Shown: piece by piece, positions 1-5,765 of the stretch | Layout of the letters: every line of letters starts with the position of its first letter | Position numbering within the stretch: the first letter of the stretch is position 1 | Assembly: GCA_017999015.1 (NCBI GenBank) | Contig: JAGOBZ010000170.1 | Location: 1 to 6,986, forward strand | Length of the DNA stretch: 6,986 nt | From: Kiritimatiellia bacterium | Lineage (GTDB): Bacteria; Verrucomicrobiota; Kiritimatiellia; RFP12; UBA1067 | Direction of reading: 5' to 3' | Made by a program: the position numbers and the translations under genes | The notes under the pieces: generated by a model | What the model was told of the DNA's origin: nothing | Seen by the model: the letters and a program-made list of their open reading frames with translations, nothing else | Databases searched by the model: none

Positions 1-50
1 AGCGCGGCACAGGCGTAAAAAATGAGGGCAAACAGATACATGGCTTTCAC
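1..50 (-). CDS. Possible 5' end of an exported protein running off the left edge
   Basis: Reading leftward, a GTG at 50 or an ATG at 41 opens a frame that stays open to the edge and encodes MKAMYLFALIFYACAA (from the GTG). A lysine followed by an unbroken hydrophobic run looks like the start of a Sec signal peptide. The cysteine at residue 14 could make it a lipoprotein, but the preceding residues (F-Y-A) are a poor lipobox. An in-frame stop at 69-71 limits the start to this region. No convincing Shine-Dalgarno sequence precedes either start, which is the main reason for doubt. The candidate lies downstream of the probable terminator at 97-122, so it would be a separate transcription unit. 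Only about 16 codons are visible and the product cannot be identified. Confidence 0.35.
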   Translation of the reverse strand, partial: MKAMYLFALIFYACAA

Positions 51-96
51 GAAATAACAGTCAGCAGGTTAACGGATTCTGACTGAAAAGAGGAGG

Positions 97-122
97 AAAA
101 ACGACCGACCGACGACGGTCGG
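97..122 (-). terminator. Probable intrinsic terminator of the minus-strand cluster
   Basis: On the minus strand CCGACCG (122-116), loop TCGT and CGGTCGG (111-105) form a perfect 7-bp GC-rich stem. Three bases later comes a run of five T (101-97). This matches a Rho-independent terminator for genes read right to left, about 145 bp after the stop of the beta-barrel gene. The T-run is short and slightly displaced from the stem, so efficiency may be moderate. Confidence 0.6.
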
Positions 123-127
123 GGTGC

Positions 128-146
128 GATTCAACTCCGTTGAATC
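128..146. repeat. Perfect short hairpin
   Basis: GATTCAAC and GTTGAATC form a perfect 8-bp inverted repeat around a 3-base loop. No T-run follows on either strand, so it is not an intrinsic terminator by itself. It lies between the REP-like element (185-246) and the probable terminator (97-122) and may protect the 3' end of the transcript. That role is inference. Confidence 0.5.
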
Positions 147-184
147 CGCTGCCGAAAAGAATATGGACTAAACGGTCGGTCCCA

Positions 185-246
185 CACACAGGGAGGGACG
201 AGCGTCTGCTCGTCCAAGGGCAAGCAGACGCTTGCCCTCCCGTGTG
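185..246. repeat. REP-like paired hairpin element with complementary loops
   Basis: Two perfect 8-bp stems sit side by side: GGACGAGC/GCTCGTCC (196-203 and 208-215, loop GTCT) and GGGCAAGC/GCTTGCCC (218-225 and 230-237, loop AGAC). The loops are exact complements. An outer arm, CACAC plus GGGA (185-194, one bulged A), pairs with TCCC plus GTGTG (238-246). The two arms can also fold as one long hairpin, because AGCGTCTGCT (201-210) is fully complementary to 223-232. The element starts about 20 bp past the stop of the beta-barrel gene, a usual place for REP/BIME elements. No T-run follows. Multi-copy status cannot be seen here. An mRNA-stabilising or attenuating role is inference. Confidence 0.7.
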
Positions 247-265
247 CCTGATGCCCGTATATAGT

Positions 266-1135
266 CTAAAAGAGCAATCGCAGATTGATGCCGCCCCACA
301 CGATCTCGTCCGGCGCGCAGGCGCTGCGGTCGAGCCCCCAGGCCCCGCCGATCAGGCCGGTATAGGCCAGTGTGGCGCCGGCTGAGAAGTGCTCGGTGAC
401 GGCATACGACAGAAAGACCGACGCCTGATAATCGGCCAGCCCCTCACCGGGCGACCGGTAGCGGACTGCGTTGTAATGGCTGGTGCCTGCGCCGACCAAC
501 GCACACCCTCCGGCGCGCAGCCGTTCGCCAAGCGGCACCGATTTATCCAGCGCGGCGCGGATGTAGAGGTCCTTGAGCGGATTGTCGGCAAGAAACCCTT
601 CCCCCACGTCGCGGTAGTCGTAATAGACGCTGAGCGAGGGCGTCACGACCGGGTTTTTGTAAGCCACCGTCGTGAAAAGTTCATACGTGCTGTTGCTGTG
701 CTTCGGATAGCCGCTGCCCGGAAACGTGTAAAAGATGTTGCCGATGGTGACATCCACGGGGCCGATCGCCCTGGCATACGAAGGCGTGAAATTGAACACG
801 TTGATTCCGCCGCCCGTGCGCGTCGCTTTGGCTTTGGTGGAACGCTGGGACAAGTCCCAGTTCACCCAGAACTTTGCGGAAAAAGCACCGTATTCCTGCG
901 CGTCGTAGGTCGCGATCGCACTGGGCTGTGCCACGGCATGCCGGTCCAGCACCTTGCCGCGCCAGACATAGGCCGAATAGAAGTCAGTGCGCGCGTCAAG
1001 CGACAGCGGTGACTTTTCCAACGCGTGCGCAGGCAGGGCCGCCGCCAGCAGCAGCACGGCGGCCGCGCTCGCGCGAACGAGGATAGTCTCGGCGGCTCGC
1101 CCAAGCGGCCGCCGCAAGCAGTACGGTTCAAGCAT
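266..1135 (-). CDS. Predicted outer-membrane beta-barrel protein (TorF/Gcw_chp-like porin)
   Basis: This 289-residue protein probably forms an outer-membrane beta-barrel. Residues 1-38 form a signal peptide: a basic n-region with R8, R9, R13 and R21, a hydrophobic core AAAVLLLAAAL, and an AHA cleavage site before LEKS. The mature part alternates polar and aromatic residues in strand-like stretches. It ends in INLRLLF, and a terminal phenylalanine is the usual beta-barrel assembly signal. The early stretch DFYSAYVWRG (51-60) resembles the opening strand of TIGR02001/PF09694 proteins (TorF family putative porins), but that link is by eye and tentative. The ATG overlaps the TGA of the upstream oxidoreductase gene as TGATG, and GAGGGG lies 11 bases upstream, so translation is probably coupled. 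No alternative start exists before the signal peptide. The pairing suggests a channel for the substrate or product of the exported enzymes. Two cysteines (211 and 272) might form a disulfide. Confidence 0.75.
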   Translation of the reverse strand: MLEPYCLRRPLGRAAETILVRASAAAVLLLAAALPAHALEKSPLSLDARTDFYSAYVWRGKVLDRHAVAQPSAIATYDAQEYGAFSAKFWVNWDLSQRSTKAKATRTGGGINVFNFTPSYARAIGPVDVTIGNIFYTFPGSGYPKHSNSTYELFTTVAYKNPVVTPSLSVYYDYRDVGEGFLADNPLKDLYIRAALDKSVPLGERLRAGGCALVGAGTSHYNAVRYRSPGEGLADYQASVFLSYAVTEHFSAGATLAYTGLIGGAWGLDRSACAPDEIVWGGINLRLLF

Positions 1136-2550
1136 CAAAGGGACCACCCCTCGCGATACGTTGTTTTCACATGCGTGTTCAGTTCCGGCAGGTTGGTGCA
1201 GCGCATCGCGGAGCCATCCCACTCGACACGGCGCTTGAGGCCGGCGAGCATCGCGATGTTGCCGAGCAGGGCGATCTCCGCCAAAGGCACCGAATACTCG
1301 AAGTTCGCGCAAGCCTGCGTCCCGCTGCGGCACGCGTCGAAAAAGTCCTCCTGATGCGTCCCCTTGACGCGCGGCAGGATCTTGTCGGGAATCGGAAAGG
1401 CGCGGTGCGCCTCCTCCGGCACGATGCGGCAGCCGTCGCCGAACTCGCCGATCGTCATGATGCCCTTATCGCCCACGAGCAGAGACCCGTTACGCCCGAA
1501 ATCCCGGCCGTATTTCTTCTCCAGCTCCAGCAGCAGCGGAGGCAGGTTCTGCCACTCGCGCTTCGTGGTGTTTCGCCACCGCTTGCCCACCGTCTTCTCG
1601 CTGTACTCCTGCCCTGCCGCAAGCCCGTCGTAGAAGTAAATCTTGACGGGGTCCATGCCCTCTCGCGCGGGAAAATCCCAGCGGATGCGGGTGCGGATCG
1701 GCCAGACGCCGTCGATGCCGCCGTACATGTCCTCGACCTCCACCGCCTCCGGCGTCTTGAGTTTGAGCGCCCAGTAGGAAGGGTCGATGAGGTGGCAGGC
1801 CATGTTGCCGACCGAACCGTTGCCGAAATCGTGCCAGAGATGCCAGCCGTGCGGGTGCAGGTCCGCATGGTAGTTGCGGAAAGGACCGGGGCCGATCCAC
1901 GCATCCCAGTCGAAGCCTTCCGGCAACGGCAGCGCAGGCGAATGGTGCCCGTCGTACAGGCCGTCGCACCGCGACGTCCAGCAGTGGACCTCATGCACCT
2001 GGCCTATGGCGCCGGCCCAGATGTACTCGCACAGCCGGCGGCAGCCTTCGTTCGAATGGCCGTGCTGTCCCATTTGCGTGACGACGCCGGTGCGCTTCGC
2101 CTCGTCCCTGAGCAGCCGCGCCTCGGCGATCGTGTGCGTGAGGGGCTTTTCGACATAGGCGTGGATGCCGCGCCGCATGGCCATCAGCGCGGGCGGCGCG
2201 TGCTGGTGGTTGGGCGTGGCGATCACCACGGCGTCCAGCTCCTTGCCCATCGCGTCGAACAGCTTGCGGTAGTCGCCGAAGGTCCGGATCGCGGCGGTGT
2301 CCGCCGACGGGACCGTCTTTTTGATTTTGGCCAAGGACGCCTCGATGCAGCGTCGGTCGGGGTCCGCGAGCGCCACGACCCGCTCTTTGCAGAGTTCGGG
2401 CAGCAGTTCTCCGCAGCCCCGGCCCCCGCAGCCGATCAATGCGACGCGCAGCTGTTTTTTCGCACCCGCCGCATCCTGACCGCGCGCGCCCAGGACCGAC
2501 AGCCCGCCGATCCCGGCCGCCGCGTTTTTGATGAATTCCCGTCTCTTCAT
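1135..2550 (-). CDS. Tat-exported Gfo/Idh/MocA family protein (paralogue D)
   Basis: 471 residues. It begins MKRREFIK, a twin-arginine signal with a short hydrophobic stretch ending near ARGQ (22-25). A Rossmann domain follows, with GCGGRG at 40-45 binding the dinucleotide. Asp63 (ADPD) ends the second strand, and an acidic residue there favours NAD over NADP. ATPNHQH lies at 111-117 and the family EKP motif at 134-136, with Lys135. The C-terminal domain is the long bacterial type found with many PVC proteins: FDWDAWIGP (213-221) and ACHLIDPSYW (251-260), with His253 and Asp256 of the HxxD motif. It ends YREGWSL. All expected motifs are intact. The start at 2550 is preceded by AAGGA at 8 bases, whereas the upstream in-frame ATG at 2589 lies inside an intergenic repeat. 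The stop overlaps the beta-barrel start. It could be a sugar oxidoreductase or an NAD-dependent glycosidase; substrate unknown. Confidence 0.93.
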   Translation of the reverse strand: MKRREFIKNAAAGIGGLSVLGARGQDAAGAKKQLRVALIGCGGRGCGELLPELCKERVVALADPDRRCIEASLAKIKKTVPSADTAAIRTFGDYRKLFDAMGKELDAVVIATPNHQHAPPALMAMRRGIHAYVEKPLTHTIAEARLLRDEAKRTGVVTQMGQHGHSNEGCRRLCEYIWAGAIGQVHEVHCWTSRCDGLYDGHHSPALPLPEGFDWDAWIGPGPFRNYHADLHPHGWHLWHDFGNGSVGNMACHLIDPSYWALKLKTPEAVEVEDMYGGIDGVWPIRTRIRWDFPAREGMDPVKIYFYDGLAAGQEYSEKTVGKRWRNTTKREWQNLPPLLLELEKKYGRDFGRNGSLLVGDKGIMTIGEFGDGCRIVPEEAHRAFPIPDKILPRVKGTHQEDFFDACRSGTQACANFEYSVPLAEIALLGNIAMLAGLKRRVEWDGSAMRCTNLPELNTHVKTTYREGWSL

Positions 2551-2558
2551 TGTCTTAT

Positions 2559-2563
2559 TCCTT
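2559..2563 (-). promoter_or_regulatory. Ribosome binding site of paralogue D
   Basis: AAGGA lies 8 bases before the ATG at 2550. It favours this start over the in-frame ATG at 2589, which falls inside the heptamer repeat and would put a non-signal extension ahead of the Tat motif. Confidence 0.7.
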
Positions 2564-2573
2564 ATGGCCCAAA

Positions 2574-2643
2574 CTTGAGTGTTGGGCATTGAACGTTCAG
2601 CGTTAAGCGTTCAGATTACAAAATCCTAACTCCTAAATCCTAA
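2574..2643 (-). repeat. Degenerate heptamer tandem repeat between paralogues C and D
   Basis: Read on the minus strand, ten consecutive 7-base units fill almost the whole gap. The first three are TTAGGAT, TTAGGAG and TTAGGAT (2643-2623). TTTGTAA then bridges to units of the form NNYNAAC, such as GCTTAAC, GCTGAAC and GCCCAAC, ending with ACTCAAG (2580-2574). Two different heptamer types therefore share one phase. It starts a few bases after the TAG of C and stops before the ribosome binding site of D. No hairpin with a T-run is present. Confidence 0.75.
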
Positions 2644-2650
2644 CTTCCCC

Positions 2651-4129
2651 CTACAGGGTCCATCCCTCTCGATACGACTTCGCCACATAGCGGTTGAGTT
2701 CCGGCCTGTTGGTGCAGCGCAGCCCCGCCGCGTCCCATTCGACGCGATTGCCGACACCCGCCCGCTCCGCGAGATTGCCGAGCAGCACCAGTTCTGCGAG
2801 CGGTCCCGCGTGATTGAAGTTCGAACTGGCCGGCACGCCGCCGCGGCAGGCGCGGAAGAAGTCCTCCTGGTGCGTGCCCTTGACGCGCGGCAGAACGGGC
2901 GGCGGCTTCGGGAAGGCGCGGTGCGCCGCTTCGGGAACCATCCGGAACCCGTCACCGTGGCGGCCCATCGTGAAGACCCCCTTGTCGCCGATAAAGAGCG
3001 AGCCTTCGCCGCTGAACTCCCGGTCGTACTTCTTTTCCAGCTCGGTGCGGATCGGCGGCGCGTAAGCCGTCGCGCGCGACATGCGCCGGTGGCCGCCGCC
3101 GCCCACGGTCTTTTCGTTGTACGGTGCGCCGGGCGCGATGCCGTCATACCAGTAGAGTTTGAGCGGGGGCAACTCGCCGCGCGCCGGAAACTCCCAGCGG
3201 ATGCGGTTGCGGATCGGCCAGCTTTCGTTACTGCCGCCGTAGACTTCTTCCAACTCGACCGACACAGGGCTCGCCAGCTTCAGCGCGAAGTAGGCGTGGT
3301 TGATGATGTGGCAGCCCATGTTGCCGATGGTGGCGTTGCCGAAGTCACGCCACGCGTTCCAATAAAAATTCAGCAGGCCGTTGTGAAAATCGCGGCGCGG
3401 CGCGGGGCCGAGCCACAAATCCCAATCCAGCTCCTTCGGAACCGGCAGCGCGGGAGGACGCGGGGTATCTGGCGGCAGCCCGTCCACCCGGTCGCTCCAG
3501 CAATGCACTTCGCGCACCGGACCGATCGCGCCGGCCTGAAGGTATTCGCACAAGAGCCTAGGACCTTCGGTGGACTGTCCCCAATTGCCCATCTGCGTGG
3601 CCACGCCGCAACGGCGCGCCTCTTCGGTGAGCAGACGCACCTCGGCCAGGGTGTGTGCCAACGGCTTCTCCAGATACACGTGGATGCCTTTGCGCATGGC
3701 CATCAGCGCCGGCAGCGCATGGTGGTGCGTGGGCGTGGCGATGATCACCGCGTCCAACTCTCCCCCCATTTCGGCGAACAGCGTGCGGTAGTCGGCGTAC
3801 TTTCGGATCGCGTCGGTGTCGGCCCCCGCGTTGATGGCTTTGACCCGTTTCATCGCGTTGGCGATCTGGCGGCTGTCCGGATCCACGACCGCCACGAGAC
3901 GCTCGCCGCCGGTCACGGGCACATGCGTTTTCTTGCCCTCAATCGTGTCGACAGTGGTGCCCTGTCCGAGGATCGCCGGAATATGGGCATAGGTGCCATA
4001 GCCGCCACAGCCGATCAACGCCACGCGCAGCGGCTTGTCAGCCGCCGCCGCACCCAGCGCCCTTGTCCCCGTCACCGACAGCCCTCCGATACCGGCCGCC
4101 ATTGTTTTGATGAAATTCCGTCTTTGCAT
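2651..4129 (-). CDS. Tat-exported Gfo/Idh/MocA family protein with Asn in the HxxD motif (paralogue C)
   Basis: 492 residues starting MQRRNFIK, a twin-arginine signal. Its layout matches paralogue D: GCGGYG at 40-45, VVDPD with Asp83, ATPTHHH at 131-137, EKP at 154-156 with Lys155, LDWDLWLGP at 234-242 and the ending YREGWTL. Two differences stand out. About 20 extra residues lie between the glycine-rich loop and Asp83 (roughly 56-76). The usual HxxD is HIIN (274-277), with Asn277 where D and B have Asp. Because that Asp often takes part in catalysis or sugar binding in the fold, the activity may be altered. The rest of the frame is intact, so this is not a decayed gene. The start at 4129 has GAGGAG 4 bases upstream; the in-frame ATG at 4189 lies in repeat DNA and would place 20 residues before the Tat motif. 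It is closest to D, probably by tandem duplication. Confidence 0.92.
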   Translation of the reverse strand: MQRRNFIKTMAAGIGGLSVTGTRALGAAAADKPLRVALIGCGGYGTYAHIPAILGQGTTVDTIEGKKTHVPVTGGERLVAVVDPDSRQIANAMKRVKAINAGADTDAIRKYADYRTLFAEMGGELDAVIIATPTHHHALPALMAMRKGIHVYLEKPLAHTLAEVRLLTEEARRCGVATQMGNWGQSTEGPRLLCEYLQAGAIGPVREVHCWSDRVDGLPPDTPRPPALPVPKELDWDLWLGPAPRRDFHNGLLNFYWNAWRDFGNATIGNMGCHIINHAYFALKLASPVSVELEEVYGGSNESWPIRNRIRWEFPARGELPPLKLYWYDGIAPGAPYNEKTVGGGGHRRMSRATAYAPPIRTELEKKYDREFSGEGSLFIGDKGVFTMGRHGDGFRMVPEAAHRAFPKPPPVLPRVKGTHQEDFFRACRGGVPASSNFNHAGPLAELVLLGNLAERAGVGNRVEWDAAGLRCTNRPELNRYVAKSYREGWTL

Positions 4130-4133
4130 TCTT

Positions 4134-4139
4134 CTCCTC
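4134..4139 (-). promoter_or_regulatory. Ribosome binding site of paralogue C
   Basis: GAGGAG lies 4 bases before the ATG at 4129. It is the strongest such site in the window and decides against the longer in-frame start at 4189. Confidence 0.85.
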
Positions 4140-4148
4140 AGTTCATAA

Positions 4149-4190
4149 CTTGACAGTTGAGCGTTGAACGTTGCGCGTTGAACGTTCATT
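4149..4190 (-). repeat. Degenerate heptamer tandem repeat between paralogues B and C
   Basis: Six 7-base units on the minus strand share the form NNNNAAC or close to it. They include GTTCAAC twice (4183-4177 and 4169-4163), GCGCAAC and GCTCAAC, and end with TGTCAAG. They occupy most of the 64-bp gap between the TGA of B and the ribosome binding site of C. The unit matches the second half of the array between C and D, and both arrays end in TCAAGTT, so the two gaps carry the same repeat family. Confidence 0.8.
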
Positions 4191-4193
4191 CAC

Positions 4194-5618
4194 TCATGCG
4201 AGTCCCCACCCCTCACGGTTCGGACGGCCAAGAAACTTGTTCGCCGCGGCATCCTGGGTGAAGCGCCCGGCCTTGCCGTCCCAATCCAGCCGTTTGCCCG
4301 AGCCCTCCTCGATGGCCGCAACGCCGAGCAGCACGATTTCGTTGAGCGGCTGTGAATAATCGAAGTTCGCGCAGGCCGCCTGCCCGCCTCGGCACGCGCG
4401 CATGAAATCCACCTGATGCGAACCTCGGATGCGCGGGATCGTCTTGGGTGGCGGGGGGACTGCGGAACGCAGGCTGTCCGGCACAAACCGCAGGCTCTCG
4501 CCAAACACGCTGATACAGAGAACGCCTTTCTCGCCAATCAGAATCGCGGCGCAGCGGCCGAGGTCGACACCATACTTCTTTTCTATCTCCACCACTTTCG
4601 GCGGCAGGTTCTGGTGCTCTTTCTTGACGATGTACTTGTACGTGCCCGGCGTCCACGTGCTGTCATCCCAGTGCAGACCGCCTTTGAGTCCGTCAAACCA
4701 GTGCATCTCGACAGGCGCGAGGTCGCCACGCTTCGGGAATTTCCAGACGATGTGGTCACGCAGTCCCCACGACCCCTCTGCGCCCGGCCGGAAATCCGCA
4801 AGCTGAACACTCTCCGGACTGCCGAGCTTCAACGCCCAAAAGACCGGATCGATGATGTGGTTGCCCATGTTGCCGATGGTCGCGCTGCCGAAGCCGCGCC
4901 AAGAATACCAGCCAACGGGATGAAGCCCGCGGTTAAAGCCGCGCCACGCCGCCGGCCCTATCCATGTGTCCCAGTCCAGATCTTTCGGGCAGGCCGAATC
5001 TTGCGCGAGCGGTTGCTCGCGCGCGTTCACCCGGTCGGTCCAGCAGTAAACTTCTGTGACCTGGCCGATGGCCCCCGCCCAGACGTACTCGCAAAGCCGG
5101 CGCGCGCCTTCGTTGGAATGGCCGTGGTGGCCACTTTGTGTGATCACCTTATGGGCGCGGGCTTCGGCCAGCATCCGCCGGCCCTCCTCGACCGTGTAGG
5201 CCATGGGTTTCTCGACGTAGGCGTGTATGCCGTTGCGGAATGCGAGGATCGCAGGCAGGCCATGCTGGTGGTTGGGCGTCGCGATGAAAACCGCGTCCAC
5301 GCCGCCTGCCATCTGCTTGTACAAATCGCGGTAGTCGGCGAACGAGGCGACAGCTTCCGTTTTCGCTTCAGGCCGGTATTTTTTTAAGCATCCGCGCGCG
5401 CGGGCGACGGCGCGCCCGTCCGGGTCAACGAACGCCACGAACTCGGCCATCCCCGACGTTACGATATTCGGCAGAAGCGCGTGACAGCCGCGGTCGCCAC
5501 AGCCGATCAACGCCACGCGCAGCGGCTTCCCCGCCGTGTCCGCGCCTTGTCCGCGCGCGCCCAACACCGAGAACCCGCCGAAGCCCGCCGCCGCCTTTAT
5601 GAAATCACGTCTGTTCAC
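4194..5618 (-). CDS. Tat-exported Gfo/Idh/MocA family protein (paralogue B)
   Basis: 474 residues from a GTG start: MNRRDFIK, a twin-arginine signal running to about ARGQ (21-24). The motifs are GCGDRG at 39-44, VDPD with Asp65 (NAD preference likely), ATPNHQH at 113-119 and EKP at 136-138 with Lys137. LDWDTWIGP at 214-222 and GNHIIDPVFW at 252-261 follow, with His254 and Asp257 of HxxD both present. It ends NREGWGLA. It belongs to the same long-C-terminal subfamily as C and D. Its signal region SVLGARGQ is identical to that of D, but its middle section (about 270-340) diverges most. AGGGGAAG stands just before the GTG, and no ATG in a suitable position precedes the Tat motif. A redox-neutral sugar reaction at the cell envelope is the likely role; substrate unknown. 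Confidence 0.93.
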   Translation of the reverse strand: MNRRDFIKAAAGFGGFSVLGARGQGADTAGKPLRVALIGCGDRGCHALLPNIVTSGMAEFVAFVDPDGRAVARARGCLKKYRPEAKTEAVASFADYRDLYKQMAGGVDAVFIATPNHQHGLPAILAFRNGIHAYVEKPMAYTVEEGRRMLAEARAHKVITQSGHHGHSNEGARRLCEYVWAGAIGQVTEVYCWTDRVNAREQPLAQDSACPKDLDWDTWIGPAAWRGFNRGLHPVGWYSWRGFGSATIGNMGNHIIDPVFWALKLGSPESVQLADFRPGAEGSWGLRDHIVWKFPKRGDLAPVEMHWFDGLKGGLHWDDSTWTPGTYKYIVKKEHQNLPPKVVEIEKKYGVDLGRCAAILIGEKGVLCISVFGESLRFVPDSLRSAVPPPPKTIPRIRGSHQVDFMRACRGGQAACANFDYSQPLNEIVLLGVAAIEEGSGKRLDWDGKAGRFTQDAAANKFLGRPNREGWGLA

Positions 5619-5620
5619 GT

Positions 5621-5628
5621 CTTCCCCT
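5621..5628 (-). promoter_or_regulatory. Ribosome binding site of paralogue B
   Basis: AGGGGAAG ends two bases before the GTG at 5618 (five bases counting from AGGGG). It supports the GTG as the true start, which the ideal spacing to the Tat motif also requires. Confidence 0.75.
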
Positions 5629-5664
5629 GTTTTTTCTTAGCGTACCTTGCCGGTTACGGCAAAC

Positions 5665-5730
5665 GGATTAGGATTTGGATTAAGATTAGGAATGGGAAAA
5701 ATCGGGGCATTCATAATCGTAATCCTAATC
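5665..5730. repeat. Hexamer repeats in inverted orientation between paralogues A and B
   Basis: On the plus strand GGATTA, GGATTT, GGATTA and AGATTA follow one another with a 6-base period (5665-5688). At 5713-5730 the same unit recurs on the opposite strand. GATTAGGATT (5666-5675) is an exact 10-base inverted match to 5721-5730, so the transcript could fold a stem with an A/T-rich base and a loop of about 45 bases. GATTAGGA at 5684-5691 can compete for the same partner. The remainder of the 147-bp gap shows only a weak 6-bp hairpin (5647-5662). No promoter is recognisable. Confidence 0.65.
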
Positions 5731-5765
5731 TCTCTTGTTACCTTCTTTACCTTATCGGAATCCCC

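Noticed and set aside
90..96. AGGAGG on the plus strand resembling a ribosome binding site
   Set aside because: No start codon follows at a usable distance; it is next to the T-run of the minus-strand terminator.
140..385. Small plus-strand frame across the REP-like element
   Set aside because: Its codons run through the palindromes and then into the 3' end of the beta-barrel gene; no ribosome binding site or motif.
389..1012. Open frame on the plus strand opposite the beta-barrel gene
   Set aside because: The minus frame has a signal peptide, strand-like pattern and terminal Phe; the plus frame has none of these.
1136..1333. Extension of the beta-barrel gene to an ATG at 1333
   Set aside because: It would overlap the conserved C-terminus of paralogue D by about 200 bp and bury the signal peptide inside the protein.
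1171..2592. Long open frame on the plus strand opposite paralogue D
   Set aside because: It mirrors the conserved oxidoreductase gene in GC-rich DNA, its translation is rich in Arg, Ala and Val with no recognisable motif, and it lacks a fitting ribosome binding site.
2810..4153. Long open frame on the plus strand opposite paralogue C
   Set aside because: Same reasoning: antisense to a gene with all family motifs, and low-complexity arginine-rich translation.
4130..4189. N-terminal extension of paralogue C to an ATG at 4189
   Set aside because: The added residues are translated heptamer repeats and would precede the Tat motif; a strong ribosome binding site serves the ATG at 4129.
4139..4190. 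CRISPR-like repeats in the intergenic arrays
   Set aside because: Units are 7 bases long, degenerate and directly adjacent with no spacers.
4416..5387. Open frame on the plus strand opposite paralogue B
   Set aside because: Antisense shadow of a clearly coding frame, with no domain or initiation signal.
5647..5662. TTGCCG/CGGCAA hairpin as a terminator between A and B
   Set aside because: The stem is only 6 bp and no T-run directly follows on the minus strand.
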